Source of the DNA: Ewingella sp. CoE-038-23
GTDB lineage: Bacteria > Pseudomonadota > Gammaproteobacteria > Enterobacterales > Enterobacteriaceae
Assembly: GCF_040419245.1 (NCBI RefSeq)
Contig: NZ_JAZHOH010000003.1
Coordinates: forward strand, 62,001-126,000
DNA: 64,000 nt
Reading direction: 5' to 3'
Notes under the pieces: generated by a model
The model's database searches: none
Told to the model about the DNA's origin: nothing
What the model saw: the letters and a program-made list of their open reading frames with translations, nothing else
Position numbers and translations under genes: made by a program
Shown here: positions 1 to 9,586 of the stretch, one piece after another
Layout of the letters: every line of letters starts with the position of its first letter
Numbering within the stretch: the first letter of the stretch is position 1

Positions 1-3000
1 GTGCTGCACGGGCGGTTGCCGAATGGCGTGGAGCTGGGGAAGGAAGTGTCAGGTAATCATGTGCACCGGCCCGGACACGACTTCACCTTTTCTGCACCGA
101 AAAGCGTCTCAATGCTTATCCTGGCCGGCGGCGATAAGCGCCTGCTGCAGGCCCATATTGAGGCGGTCAAAGAAACGCTGGCCATCATGGAGCAGACGAT
201 TTCCGCCCGTGACACGAAGGAGGGCATCACCTCGATCGTCCCCACCGGCAAGATGGTGGCGGCGCTCTTTACCCACGATACGTCACGCAATCTCGATCCG
301 GCCATTCATACCCATGCGGTAGTTGCCAACGTGACCGAGCTGGACGGGAAGTGGAAGGCGCTGGCCACCGATGCCATTTACGGTGCCGGGTTTATTGAGA
401 CGATGTACCGCCATCAGGTCAGCTTCGGCAAAATCTACCGCAACAGCCTGAAGGCGAAAACCGAGGCGATGGGGTATGAGACAGAACTCACCGGCGGCAA
501 GCATGAACTGTGGGAAATCAAAGGGTTTCCGGAGGCGGTGCTGGAGGAGTTTTCATCCCGCCACCGTGAAATTGCCGCCCAGGTCGGGGATGAAGCGTCG
601 CTGAAAAGCCGCGACGTCGCGGCGTTAGACACCCGGCAGAAAAAGGTCGATATCAGCCGTTACGGACTCGATGACGTCGATGCGCAGGGCGCACGCACGC
701 CGGTTGTCCCGTCACGGACGTCCGCTGACGCCCGCAACGAGCCATCACTGCCCCCTGTGCGTCTGGATTTACCGTCAGAATCGGCAGCCGAAGTGGGTAA
801 ACCGAGTATAGCCTCTGCCCGTACGCCTGCTGAGATGGCCAGTCCGGCTGAAGCCGTCACCGAGCCATCCCTGTCCCGTGAACGCGTGGATCTCCCCTCA
901 GAGCCTGCAATTGAGGTGGGAGACGCAGGGAATGCCCCTGTCCGCACGACCGCTGAGGCGGTCAGTCTGCCCGAACCCGGACAGGTAACGCCGGGAAAAA
1001 GTCCGGGGGCGAAGGACGCTCCGGCGGAACCGCCAATCGCCAAACCAGAGACGCAGGCCGGGCGCAACCGCCTGCAGGCGCGATGGGATCAGCAGATGGC
1101 AGACCTGAATTTTGATATCCGTGAGGTGATAGACGCGGCACAGGTTCGCGCCGTGGAGCCTGAACAGGCGGAAGAACGTCCGATGCCGCCAAGCGTCATG
1201 CAGGCGGTGCGTACTGCGATTTCGGTGCTCAGTGATACCCGCACCCGCTTTACCTACGGTGACCTGCTGATGACGGCGCATGAGGCGGGGGAAGGGCAAC
1301 AGTCGATCCCCAATCTGCGCAAGGCGATCGACCGGGCCATCAGTGAAAACCTGCTGGCCCCGCTGGACGGGGACAAAGGGGTATTTACCTCGCATATTCA
1401 TCTGCTGGATGAACTGTCTGTGCAGGCCCTGGCGGCCGATATCGTGAAGGAAGGGAAAGTGGTCAGCTTCCGGCAGACCGACATCGACACGCCTGAGCGG
1501 CTCAAAGCGGTGGAATTTGCGCCGGTGGCCATCCTGAACGCACCGGCGTCTATCAGCCGTCTGCGCGAGGTGACGGAAGAACTGGTGACAATGTCACGTG
1601 AGCATGGCCGCGAGGTGAAAATACTGGCCAGCTCTGCCGAACGGGGCCTGAGCTTTGGCAAATCTGCGCTGCTCAAAGACGACATTCTCTATCGCAGCCG
1701 CGTTCTGGATAAGGGGTTCAGTCTCTCTGCGCACAGCACGCTCATCGTGGAAAGTGCGGAGCGCCTCGGACTCAAGGAGATGCTGGTCCTGAGCGGCGAA
1801 GCGAAGGAGAAAGACGCCCAGCTTATTTTCCTGGACAGCGCCGGGCGGCAGTCCAACGCCAACGCCCTGTCGGTGCTGTCATCCGCCGGCGTGCCCCGTC
1901 ACGGTCTGACCGAACCGGTGGCGGGGCTGGAAGCACGGGTGATCAGTATCGGCGATAAGCGTGACCGTTACCGGGCACTGGCTGAACGCTATGCTGACCT
2001 GAGTTCACCGGACACCCCCGTCACCGCCGTGGTCACCGGCGCCCGCGAGCAGCAGCACCTGACCAGCATTATCCGTGACGCCCTGCAAAACGCCGGCAAG
2101 CTTGAACGGGACGGCGTAACCGTCGAAGCCCGCACGCCGGTCTATGCCAGCGTGAAAGAACGCCTGCTCCCGGCCACGTACCGGGCAGGGATGGTGCTGG
2201 AAGACCGGTCAGACAAAAATGAGACCCGCCACTACACCCTTGACCGGGTGCATGAGGAGACGCGCATGTTGTCACTTATCGACAGTGACGGCGTTCTGAG
2301 CCGCGTAAAACTGAGCGACCTGACCGGTGACTGGCGGCTGTTTACCCGTGAACAGTTGCACGTTGCTCAGGGAGAGCAGCTGTTTGCCCTGGCCGCTGAC
2401 AAAGCCAATGGGCTGAAAGCCCGCGACCGGCTGACGGTCACTGCCGTCAGTGAGGGAAAATTAACGGTGCAGCGCGATGACCAGAAAAAACCGCTGCAGG
2501 TCGCGACCGACCGTCCGCTGTATCTGACGCACGGCTACGTCAGCGCACCGGGGAGCCGGGACAATGAGCACGGTATCGTGCTGGCCAGCCTCAACGCCCG
2601 TGACCTGTCCGGCAACATCATGAACGCCCTGGCCCAGTCGGGCCATGAGGCGGAAATCTTTACCGGGGAAGCACAAAACAAGGCGGAAGAGAAACTCGGC
2701 CGGATGCGCACCACCCGCTCACCGCTGGCGTTAGTCCGCCAGGCCAGTGGCAAGGAAGACGCCGGGGAAGCGCTGGCCGTGTTAAACGCGGGATTACTCA
2801 CGGATGCGCAAAAGGCCGTGTCGCGGGCGGTAGCCCAGATGAAGGACGTCGCCTTCTCTGAGGTGAAGCTGCTGGAGCAGGCGGGCACGTTCTTCAATAA
2901 TCTGGGGGCGTTACGGGGCGAAGTGGCCCGGCAGGTGAAAGAGGGAGACCTCATCCCGGTGAAAGTCGCCGGCGGTGGGGGATTTGTGGGGCGGGCGACC

Positions 3001-5634
3001 TGGGAGATGGAAAAGGCCATCATCCGTGAGATTGATACGGGTAAAAATACCCAGACGCCGCTGATGGCCACGATGGACCCGGTCTTGCTTAATGGGCTGA
3101 CCGCCGGGCAGAAGGCCGCCACGACGCTTATCCTGCAAAGCCCCGATCGCTTTACTGGCGTACAGGGCTATGCTGGCGTCGGGAAAACCACCCAGTTCCG
3201 GGCGGTGAAAGCCGCGATTGACACCCTGCCGGAAAGTGAACGGCCGCTCGTGATTGGGCTTGCCCCAACACACCGCGCGGTGAAGGAAATGCGTGACGTT
3301 GGCATCGAGGCGCAGACCCTTAAATCCTTCGTGGTGGACTGGCAACAACGCACGGCGGCGGGCGAAGACGTGCGTTATGCCAGGACACTTTTTCTGATTG
3401 ATGAGTCCTCGATGCTGGGGAATCAGGACACCGCTGCCGCCTATCAGGCGATATCGCGCGGAGAGGGCCGGGCCGTTGCGGTGGGCGATACCGGTCAGCT
3501 GCAGTCGCCGGAAAGCGGGGCACCGTTCACGCTGATGCAGGAGCGCAGTTCCCTCGACGTGGCTGTGATGAGCGAAATCGTTCGCCAGCGTAATCATGAC
3601 CTGAAGTCTGCCGTTTACAGCGTCATTGAGAACAAAGCCGGTGCTGCCCTGGAGAAAATGGAGAGAGTGTCACCGAAGACGGTGCCCCGGCTGAGGTCCT
3701 GGGAGGCACCTGGCCACTCGGTGGTCGAAACCGAATCACCGTGGACACGGATTACCGTGGACTACATGAGCCGGACACCGGATGCCCGCGAGCGCACCAT
3801 GATTGTGGTGCAGCTGCATGAGGACCGGCAGATGATCAATAAATACATTCATCAGGCCATGTTAAAAGAAGGGGCGTTGGGGGAGAAGGCGGTGACCGTC
3901 CCGATACTGGATCGCATTACCGGCGGTCGTCACGATTTCAACCGCATTAATGACTGGAAGGCGGGGCAGGTGGTGCTGGCCAACGAGCGTTATCTGAGCG
4001 TGACCGGCATCGATTTGGGAACGGAGCGCGTCTTTTTGCGCGATGAAAATGACCGCATGCACTATTACTCTCCGAAAGAGCTAAACGCCACCGAAATTGA
4101 GGTGTTTGAACGGCGTGAGATTGAGCTGCGGGAAGGTGACAGCGTGCGCATGAGCAAAACGCAGAAGCAGGCGGGCCATGATGCCCATGAACAGTACCGG
4201 GTGGAAACACTGCGGGACAACGGCGAGGTGGTACTCAAAAACGCCGGCGGCGAAAAGGTCATTACGCCGGGCATGACGCGGGCAGACCAGCACATCGATT
4301 ATGCCTGGGCGGTGACCGGCTACGGCGCACAGGGGGCCAGTACGGACTATGTGATTGCGCTGGAGGGGACGGAGGGGGCGCGTAAGCGAATGAGCGGCAT
4401 GCGGGCCTTTTACATTAACGCCTCCCGTGCCCGCGACCATGTGCAGATTTACACCGATGGTCTTCGTGACTGGATGGATACGCTGCGGCAAAAAGATAAC
4501 GGCCCGCAGACTGCGCATGATGCCCTGAAGCCGGAATCAGAGCGGGCGCAGGCCCGGAGCATCTGGGCGATGGGGCAGCCGGTGGGCAAAACGGCCATCG
4601 GGCGAACCTACCTGCGGGAACAGGGCTTAAAAGATAACCCCGTGACGGCGCGGATTATTCCGCCGACCCGAAAATATCCGATGCCGCATCTGGCGTTACC
4701 GGTTTATGACGGCAACGGCAAAACGGCGGGTCTGACGATGTTTCCCCTTCAGTCAGACACCGGTCAGATACAGACCGGGCCGGTACGCCAGCTGACGACC
4801 GAGGGCGCCCAGGCGGCGGTGGTGCAAAAAAGCCGCAACGGTGACACGATTGTGGTCAGCGATATGCCGCAGGCACTGGCGGCAGCGCGAGGCAACCCGG
4901 CGGCAGGCGTATTGCTGCTCACCGGCCGGCAAATGCCGTCCGCGCAACTGCTGAAAGTGGCGGGCGGGGTGACTGACCGGACGTTCAGGCCGGATGCCAC
5001 GTTGCTCAGGCTGGTCCAGTCTGAGCTGCAGGAGATCCTGCGGTATCTGCCGGCAGAAGAAAGGCCGGCGGATGAGTCTGCCCTGCTTCGCCAGGCACTC
5101 CGGGCTATTGAAGAGACGCGGCATCCCCTGTCTGAAATTCAGCTTCCAGAGACTAAAGGACAGGATGTGCCAGCGTTGTCAGCACAATTGGTAGAGCGTG
5201 TCGTTCAGAACATGCGGCAGGAAATACCGGTGCTACCGGGTGAGAAGCTGCCGGACTACGCCGCGCTTATCCGTCAGGCGTCCGGCCTGCTTGCCCAAAA
5301 CGAAGCCCTGCAGGACAACAACGGCGCCATTCGGGCTGTGCTGGCCACCCTTGCCGGGGCGGGTCAGTTTGACAGTGCAGTATTGCCGGCTGAAAACGCG
5401 CAGGGAAGCCTGGTGTCTGCAGAAGCACTCCGCTACGTGCAGGCCGAGCAGGATAAAGCGCACGGCACCGCTAAAAACCCGCAAAATGACCTGTCAGAGC
5501 GGGCGCTGGCCAGCGCGGCGCGTGAACTGGAAAAACAAGGGCAACTGTCGTTACCGCCCGAAAGCCGGGGCCGGGAGCCGGAGCGGGAAGAAATTACCCA
5601 CGAAGCCGTCCGAAATATTCAGAAAGAACGTTAA
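1..5634 (+). CDS. traI: TraI conjugative relaxase/helicase, N-terminus outside window
   Basis: F-type TraI nicks oriT and unwinds the transferred strand. The window opens inside the gene. Aligning its metal-binding histidines (H92, then H103 and H105 in the run DPAIHTH) with F TraI H146/H157/H159 suggests about 54 residues, including the catalytic tyrosines, lie upstream. The helicase domain has a Walker A motif (GYAGVGKTT, K1062) and a Walker B motif (LIDESSM, D1134-E1135). The C-terminal part ends at a TAA. Residues of roughly 220-352 form a Pro/Ala/Glu-rich linker that F TraI lacks and that contains two imperfect copies of an EPSL...DLPSE...EVG unit. The visible 1,877 residues already exceed the 1,756 of F TraI. 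Family assignment is firm from motifs; activity cannot be judged without the N-terminus. Confidence 0.95.
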   Translation: MLHGRLPNGVELGKEVSGNHVHRPGHDFTFSAPKSVSMLILAGGDKRLLQAHIEAVKETLAIMEQTISARDTKEGITSIVPTGKMVAALFTHDTSRNLDPAIHTHAVVANVTELDGKWKALATDAIYGAGFIETMYRHQVSFGKIYRNSLKAKTEAMGYETELTGGKHELWEIKGFPEAVLEEFSSRHREIAAQVGDEASLKSRDVAALDTRQKKVDISRYGLDDVDAQGARTPVVPSRTSADARNEPSLPPVRLDLPSESAAEVGKPSIASARTPAEMASPAEAVTEPSLSRERVDLPSEPAIEVGDAGNAPVRTTAEAVSLPEPGQVTPGKSPGAKDAPAEPPIAKPETQAGRNRLQARWDQQMADLNFDIREVIDAAQVRAVEPEQAEERPMPPSVMQAVRTAISVLSDTRTRFTYGDLLMTAHEAGEGQQSIPNLRKAIDRAISENLLAPLDGDKGVFTSHIHLLDELSVQALAADIVKEGKVVSFRQTDIDTPERLKAVEFAPVAILNAPASISRLREVTEELVTMSREHGREVKILASSAERGLSFGKSALLKDDILYRSRVLDKGFSLSAHSTLIVESAERLGLKEMLVLSGEAKEKDAQLIFLDSAGRQSNANALSVLSSAGVPRHGLTEPVAGLEARVISIGDKRDRYRALAERYADLSSPDTPVTAVVTGAREQQHLTSIIRDALQNAGKLERDGVTVEARTPVYASVKERLLPATYRAGMVLEDRSDKNETRHYTLDRVHEETRMLSLIDSDGVLSRVKLSDLTGDWRLFTREQLHVAQGEQLFALAADKANGLKARDRLTVTAVSEGKLTVQRDDQKKPLQVATDRPLYLTHGYVSAPGSRDNEHGIVLASLNARDLSGNIMNALAQSGHEAEIFTGEAQNKAEEKLGRMRTTRSPLALVRQASGKEDAGEALAVLNAGLLTDAQKAVSRAVAQMKDVAFSEVKLLEQAGTFFNNLGALRGEVARQVKEGDLIPVKVAGGGGFVGRATWEMEKAIIREIDTGKNTQTPLMATMDPVLLNGLTAGQKAATTLILQSPDRFTGVQGYAGVGKTTQFRAVKAAIDTLPESERPLVIGLAPTHRAVKEMRDVGIEAQTLKSFVVDWQQRTAAGEDVRYARTLFLIDESSMLGNQDTAAAYQAISRGEGRAVAVGDTGQLQSPESGAPFTLMQERSSLDVAVMSEIVRQRNHDLKSAVYSVIENKAGAALEKMERVSPKTVPRLRSWEAPGHSVVETESPWTRITVDYMSRTPDARERTMIVVQLHEDRQMINKYIHQAMLKEGALGEKAVTVPILDRITGGRHDFNRINDWKAGQVVLANERYLSVTGIDLGTERVFLRDENDRMHYYSPKELNATEIEVFERREIELREGDSVRMSKTQKQAGHDAHEQYRVETLRDNGEVVLKNAGGEKVITPGMTRADQHIDYAWAVTGYGAQGASTDYVIALEGTEGARKRMSGMRAFYINASRARDHVQIYTDGLRDWMDTLRQKDNGPQTAHDALKPESERAQARSIWAMGQPVGKTAIGRTYLREQGLKDNPVTARIIPPTRKYPMPHLALPVYDGNGKTAGLTMFPLQSDTGQIQTGPVRQLTTEGAQAAVVQKSRNGDTIVVSDMPQALAAARGNPAAGVLLLTGRQMPSAQLLKVAGGVTDRTFRPDATLLRLVQSELQEILRYLPAEERPADESALLRQALRAIEETRHPLSEIQLPETKGQDVPALSAQLVERVVQNMRQEIPVLPGEKLPDYAALIRQASGLLAQNEALQDNNGAIRAVLATLAGAGQFDSAVLPAENAQGSLVSAEALRYVQAEQDKAHGTAKNPQNDLSERALASAARELEKQGQLSLPPESRGREPEREEITHEAVRNIQKER

Positions 5635-5716
5635 TCCACACCGCGACACACCGCTGGCAGCGGTCCAACCTTTTATTCACCGGTGACACCGGGATCCTTC
5701 TTCGAGAGACATCATC

Positions 5717-6511
5717 ATGACAAACCGTTTTAACGCGGCGGCGCTTTCGCTCGCCCTGAGTTTTACTTTCGGTTCAATCCACGCCGGCGCTGCAGAGCCG
5801 GAAGAGTTCACACCGGCGCAGCAAATCCGTATCGGCGAGATTGCCGCCGACTACCTGGTGGCCCATCCGCAGGTGCTTATCGAGGTGAGCAAAAAGCTGC
5901 AGGCACAGCAGGCAGCCATCAAGGCACAGCTGATGGCACAGTCGGTGCTGAAGGGGCACCGGCTGCTGATGCAGCTTGACGGCGTGCCGGTGAAAGGCCC
6001 GCAAAAATCGAAAGTGATTGTGACGGAGTTTTTTGACTACGAATGCATTGCCTGCAGCATGATGGCTCCGGTGATGGAGCAGGTCATGGTCAGCAACCCG
6101 GATGTGCGCTTTGCCTTTCGTGACTGGACGATTTTTGCCGGGCATTACCCCGAGTCTACGCAGGCGTCACGCCGGGGTCTGGCCATCTGGAAACAGAGGG
6201 GGGCTGATGCCTATATGGCCTACCACAACGGGATTTACGGCACCGGCCATAACGAAGGGAAACTGACGTCTGACGATATTGAAAAAGTGGCCACGGCAGC
6301 GGGCGCAGGAGAAGAAGACGTCGCGAACCGCGCAGCGGCAGATGCCCTGATCGCGGGTAACAGTGCGCTGGCAGAGCTATTGGGATTAACCGGGACGCCG
6401 GGGATCATCGTGATGCCGGCAGAGAACGCGACCGTAGACAACACGACGGTAATTCCGGGCGTTGTGTCTGCCCAGGTGATGCAGCAGGCCATCGATAATG
6501 CGATGAAATAA
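5717..6511 (+). CDS. periplasmic DsbA/DsbC-like thiol-disulfide oxidoreductase
   Basis: A 264-residue protein with an N-terminal signal peptide (hydrophobic stretch ending near GAAE), a helical region of about residues 30-75, and a thioredoxin-fold domain. The active site is CIAC (C110, C113) in the context FFDYECIACSMM, and a cis-proline loop reads GTPG near residue 226. Such proteins help fold disulfide-containing pilus and transfer proteins in the periplasm, the role of TrbB or DsbC in F-like systems. It starts 82 bases after traI and is probably the last part of the transfer operon. The exact subfamily (DsbA, DsbC or BdbD-like) cannot be fixed by eye. Confidence 0.85.
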   Translation: MTNRFNAAALSLALSFTFGSIHAGAAEPEEFTPAQQIRIGEIAADYLVAHPQVLIEVSKKLQAQQAAIKAQLMAQSVLKGHRLLMQLDGVPVKGPQKSKVIVTEFFDYECIACSMMAPVMEQVMVSNPDVRFAFRDWTIFAGHYPESTQASRRGLAIWKQRGADAYMAYHNGIYGTGHNEGKLTSDDIEKVATAAGAGEEDVANRAAADALIAGNSALAELLGLTGTPGIIVMPAENATVDNTTVIPGVVSAQVMQQAIDNAMK

Positions 6512-6571
6512 GGCGAGGTCGTGCAGGCCACCGGGTTTGAGGTGGCCTTGCGCGGTGTCGGGAGAAAAACG

Positions 6572-6844
6572 ATGAAGGGTGAAAAAGCACTGTCGATCCA
6601 CTTTTTTGACCTGCATGGCTTTATGTTCAGCGATGATGATATCGAGCATCAGCGGGTGTGTTTCAGAACCCGTCCGGGATTGCACCACGAGGCACTGAAG
6701 GTGGCCATTACCTGTCTGACTAAGTGCGTGCCGGAAAACCTGACCTGGGACGCGACCTGTGGGGAAGGTTCCTTTTGCCTGCTGACCGCCAGTGCGTCAT
6801 CAGGAATTTATGCATTGCCCTATCGGGAGGAAAAAGACAGATGA
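6572..6844 (+). CDS. hypothetical 90-residue protein coupled to the nuclease gene
   Basis: Not recognised. I chose the ATG at 6572 because GGGAG lies a few bases upstream; an in-frame GTG at 6521 is the alternative. The stop overlaps the start of the next gene as ATGA (6841-6844), the arrangement expected for translational coupling, which supports this being a real gene. The protein is soluble, has four cysteines and is rich in His and Phe (for example HFFDLHGFMF). It could be a cytoplasmic partner or regulator of the secreted nuclease, but nothing in its sequence proves this. Confidence 0.55.
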   Translation: MKGEKALSIHFFDLHGFMFSDDDIEHQRVCFRTRPGLHHEALKVAITCLTKCVPENLTWDATCGEGSFCLLTASASSGIYALPYREEKDR

Positions 6845-7377
6845 AGCACAACAGATTGCGGGTGGCCTTACTGGCCACGTTATTGATGACAGGCGTTTGT
6901 ACCGCCAGCGCGGCCCCGTCGGTACAGGTGGGATTCTCACCGGAAGGCAGCGCGCAGCAGCTGGTACTGCAGACTTTAGACGATGCGCGACAAAGCGTTC
7001 GTCTGATGGGGTACTCGTTTACCTCGCCCGACATTGCCGGGGCACTGGTCGCCGCAAAGAAACGCGGCGTTGACGTCCAGGTGGTACTGGATGAGGGCGG
7101 CAATCGCGGGAAAGCCAGTGTGGCCGCGATGAATTTACTGGTGAATGCGGGGATCCCGGTGCGTACCGTCAGCCAGTTTAAAATCATGCATGACAAAGTG
7201 ATTATTGTTGATGGCCAGACGGTCGAAACCGGGTCGTATAACTATACCCAGTCTGCCGCGCGGTCGAATTCGGAGAACGCTCTGGTACTGCACGATGTGC
7301 CTGACCTGGCACAAACCTACCTGACCCACTGGCAGTCGCGCTGGGCGTTAGGGAAAGACTGGGTGTCATCGTACTGA
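6841..7377 (+). CDS. secreted phospholipase D-family nuclease (Nuc/Pld type)
   Basis: A 178-residue protein with a signal peptide (positively charged start, then a hydrophobic core ending at TASAA) and one phospholipase D HxK(x4)D motif: H117, K119, D124 in MHDKVIIVDG, followed by GSYNYTQSA. The single motif and small size match the plasmid-borne EDTA-resistant nuclease Nuc, which works as a dimer in the periplasm. The ATG at 6841 has GGGAGG nine bases upstream, so the longer reading frame back to 6724 was rejected. It lies between the transfer region and the RepFIIA replicon. Confidence 0.88.
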   Translation: MKHNRLRVALLATLLMTGVCTASAAPSVQVGFSPEGSAQQLVLQTLDDARQSVRLMGYSFTSPDIAGALVAAKKRGVDVQVVLDEGGNRGKASVAAMNLLVNAGIPVRTVSQFKIMHDKVIIVDGQTVETGSYNYTQSAARSNSENALVLHDVPDLAQTYLTHWQSRWALGKDWVSSY

Positions 7378-7536
7378 CAGAGATCCTCCGGCGTTCTGAA
7401 TGGCGAACGTTACCTCTTTTCGCATTTTTGTCTTATCCCGCGCCAACGGGAGTGAAAATGCTTTTTATGCTGCTGATTTAATGAATCTATAGTAGGCTTT
7501 CCCAAACGATATATTCAGATCCTTGGGGAGGCCAAA

Positions 7537-7788
7537 ATGTCACAATCCACAAATGCAGCTCCTTCCTCAGCGAAACCTAAACGTGCTTACAGAAAAGGCC
7601 AGCCATTGTCGGGAACAGAACGACAACTCGCTTCAATTTCTCGTAAACGGTTAAGCCAAAAAGAAATTAAAGTCTTTGTGGACCCTGAGATTAAGTCGAT
7701 GTTGATGGGCATGTGCAAAGAAGAAGGTGCAACGCAAGCTGAAGTCCTTCAGCGACTCATAAAGAATGCAGCTGAACGAACCAGGTAA
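7537..7788 (+). CDS. repA2: replication regulatory protein RepA2/CopB
   Basis: An 83-residue basic protein with the layout of R1 CopB: a Ser/Ala-rich start, the run KRAYRKGQPLS, and a C-terminal ribbon-helix-helix-like part (KEIKVFVDPEIKSMLM ... TQAEVLQRLIK). CopB represses the repA promoter and so holds down copy number. A strong ribosome binding site (GGGGAGG) sits 7 bases before the ATG. It is followed by the CopA antisense region, the tap leader and repA, in the usual RepFIIA order. Confidence 0.9.
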   Translation: MSQSTNAAPSSAKPKRAYRKGQPLSGTERQLASISRKRLSQKEIKVFVDPEIKSMLMGMCKEEGATQAEVLQRLIKNAAERTR

Positions 7789-7919
7789 GTGCGTGGGTTG
7801 ACATTCTTGCATGTGACCACAGGTAGTGCTAGATTGCTGATCAGTTAGAGAATTTATGGCTGGCCACGCCGCAAGGTGGCAGGGAATGGGTGCTGTGTAG
7901 AAGGTTTTACAGGCCCAGA

Positions 7920-8010
7920 AAAGCAAAAACCCCGAAAATCTTCCTCAGGTTTGGCGACTAGGGAGAAGATAATCGGGGCTCACTAAAACTGTATAGAGTT
8001 GTTGCTCTAT
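7920..8010 (-). ncRNA. copA: CopA-type antisense RNA controlling repA
   Basis: The minus strand holds a stem-loop (7930-7978; stem ends CCCCGA/TCGGGG, GC-poor apical region) followed by a run of T, the form of CopA stem-loop II, which is also its terminator. A strong promoter reading leftward is present at 8017-8045. The predicted RNA is about 90 nt, the same as R1 CopA. It would pair with the repA leader and block tap and hence repA translation. The 5' end is inferred from the promoter. Confidence 0.8.
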
Positions 8011-8016
8011 GCAGGG

Positions 8017-8045
8017 AGTATAGATTTATGCCTTTTAAAGGTCAA
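8017..8045 (-). promoter_or_regulatory. sigma70 promoter of copA
   Basis: Read on the minus strand: -35 TTGACC, a 17-base spacer and -10 TATACT. This near-consensus promoter fits the constitutive transcription known for copA. It overlaps the start of the tap reading frame on the other strand. Confidence 0.75.
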
Positions 8046-8084
8046 CTCCTCCGGCGCAACATAAGCGTTGGGAGCCGTGTCTGA
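8028..8084 (+). CDS. tap: Tap-like leader peptide (repA6)
   Basis: An 18-residue frame beginning MPFKGQLL, with AGGGAG ten bases upstream. Its stop TGA (8082-8084) lies just inside the start of repA in another frame. In IncFII plasmids translation of such a leader is needed to open the repA ribosome binding site, and CopA acts by blocking it. Position and overlap identify it; the peptide sequence itself is probably unimportant. Confidence 0.75.
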   Translation: MPFKGQLLRRNISVGSRV

Positions 8085-9141
8085 GCAAATATTTCCATTC
8101 TCACCGGTAGCAAACAGTGTTTCTGCCAGTGTTTATCGTCCTTCGCGCCGGGGTGAAGCTAACCGTCTGCGCAAAGGGCAGTCGAAGACGCACCGCAACA
8201 ACCAGCCGGTCTACACGGGCAAAACGCCGCGCGGCATGGCCGCAAAAGTGGTGGCCTGCTTCCGCCAGCACGACTGGCGTCGAAATGCCGATCTGATCGC
8301 ACTTCGCCGTACGGGTTACACGCCTTACTCCCGTGCGTCTGACCCCGCCTTTACTCCTAAACCTATGCGTATTACCCCTCGCTCTGAGAGCCGTGAGGCG
8401 CTGACTTCTCTGTCCCTGGTTCTGGCCGCAAATTGTGACTACAGCCCGGACAGCGATTACCTTTTCGAAATGATGCTGCCGGTGGAAGAGATTGCCCGCC
8501 GCATGAACGCGCTGCACGTTTATGAGAACGGCCGCAAGGCGTATGACGTATTGCTCCATGCCCTGCGCGTCATGGAACAGCTGGACTACGTGGTGATACA
8601 CCGCGACCGCGACGCCGACTCTGGCCAGAACAAGCCCATGCGTATTTTTCTCACCGACAAATGCTTTACCTCACGCGGCATCGCGGTTGAAAGCATCCGG
8701 GAGTGGTTGCATAAATATCGCCAGTGGGCGGTAGCCAGCGGACTGGCAGAGTCGATGCAGCAGAAGTACCAGCGTCACCTGCTCAAAATGGCGCGTCTGG
8801 GCATCAGCATCGACCGCCACCATTCCCTCAAAAACCGGCTGAGACAGATAAAACGCTGGGTTGTCAGCCCGGAGCTGCGCGATGAAAAAGCGCGTACTGA
8901 GGCGGACATTGGCGCCGTTCTTGACGAACAGGCGCGTAAAGTGCGGCAATTGCGTCCGGCAAAAGAGACAAATCGTTACCAGAATGCCTGGCGTCGCTAT
9001 ACTGCCGCCGGCCAACTGACGATGGTCGCGCAAATGTCACTGGAAAGCGCCCTCAAAGCCGAGTTCCCGACGCTGCTGGCCAAGGATGCTGAGGCGTTTT
9101 ATCAGCGGCTCCTGGAGCGCGCCGGCGTTCCACTGTCTTAA
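8077..9141 (+). CDS. repA: RepFIIA-type replication initiator RepA
   Basis: A basic protein of about 354 residues that starts replication at an origin just downstream and acts in cis. The N-terminal half is Arg/Lys rich; a winged-helix-like middle (VEEIARRMNALHVYENGRKAYDVLLHALRVM region) and a long basic helical C-terminus follow. It is longer than R1 RepA (285) and closer in size to IncL/M and IncI initiators, although the control region (copB, copA, tap) is of IncFII type. I place the start at GTG 8077, overlapping the tap stop; GGGAG lies only two bases before it, so the start is less certain than the frame. A TTG at 8068 is the other option. Confidence 0.88.
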   Translation: MSEQIFPFSPVANSVSASVYRPSRRGEANRLRKGQSKTHRNNQPVYTGKTPRGMAAKVVACFRQHDWRRNADLIALRRTGYTPYSRASDPAFTPKPMRITPRSESREALTSLSLVLAANCDYSPDSDYLFEMMLPVEEIARRMNALHVYENGRKAYDVLLHALRVMEQLDYVVIHRDRDADSGQNKPMRIFLTDKCFTSRGIAVESIREWLHKYRQWAVASGLAESMQQKYQRHLLKMARLGISIDRHHSLKNRLRQIKRWVVSPELRDEKARTEADIGAVLDEQARKVRQLRPAKETNRYQNAWRRYTAAGQLTMVAQMSLESALKAEFPTLLAKDAEAFYQRLLERAGVPLS

Positions 9142-9480
9142 CCACATTCTTCTCTAAACCTTTCCCCTTCCTGCGATTTCGCGGGCCTGATGCTGGCATT
9201 TTTTCCGTTCGCGGATGCCTGGCAGGCTTCCCCACGTCTGTTATCCGCCAAAATGCGCACCGGCGACGGTCGAGGCGTGCTCACGATACGGCGCTGGCCA
9301 ATGCCTGATTAAGAAATAATCGTTTAAATTCGAAGAGTTAATTCCTCCGGTCGAGGCATTCCATTAACTTCGAAAACCCCTCTTCAGATAGGATTAATTT
9401 CGAACGTTACTTCTGAACAAAACAAGCTTTCTAAAGAAAGAGTACTCCTGAGCCGGCTAAAGCCCGGCATCTGGAGTAGC
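9142..9480. other. probable oriR region downstream of repA
   Basis: No gene. In RepFIIA plasmids the origin lies directly after repA. Here an AT-rich stretch (9305-9435) carries three TTCGAA words at irregular spacing, each within AAT/TTAA-rich sequence, possible initiator binding sites. TTATCCGCC at 9240 resembles a DnaA box with changes. Origin assignment is by position and composition only. Confidence 0.5.
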
Positions 9481-9586
9481 TCCCTTCGCGTTGCTCAGGG
9501 CAACAACGCCTGACCAACAGCATCATCGGCAAAGGCAAAGAAGAAGTAGCTCCCCGGACAAGCCGGGGCATAACACCCGTGATATT

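Noticed and set aside
2535..3597. Long minus-strand frames inside traI
   Set aside because: Antisense shadows in a GC-rich gene; traI motifs run straight through.
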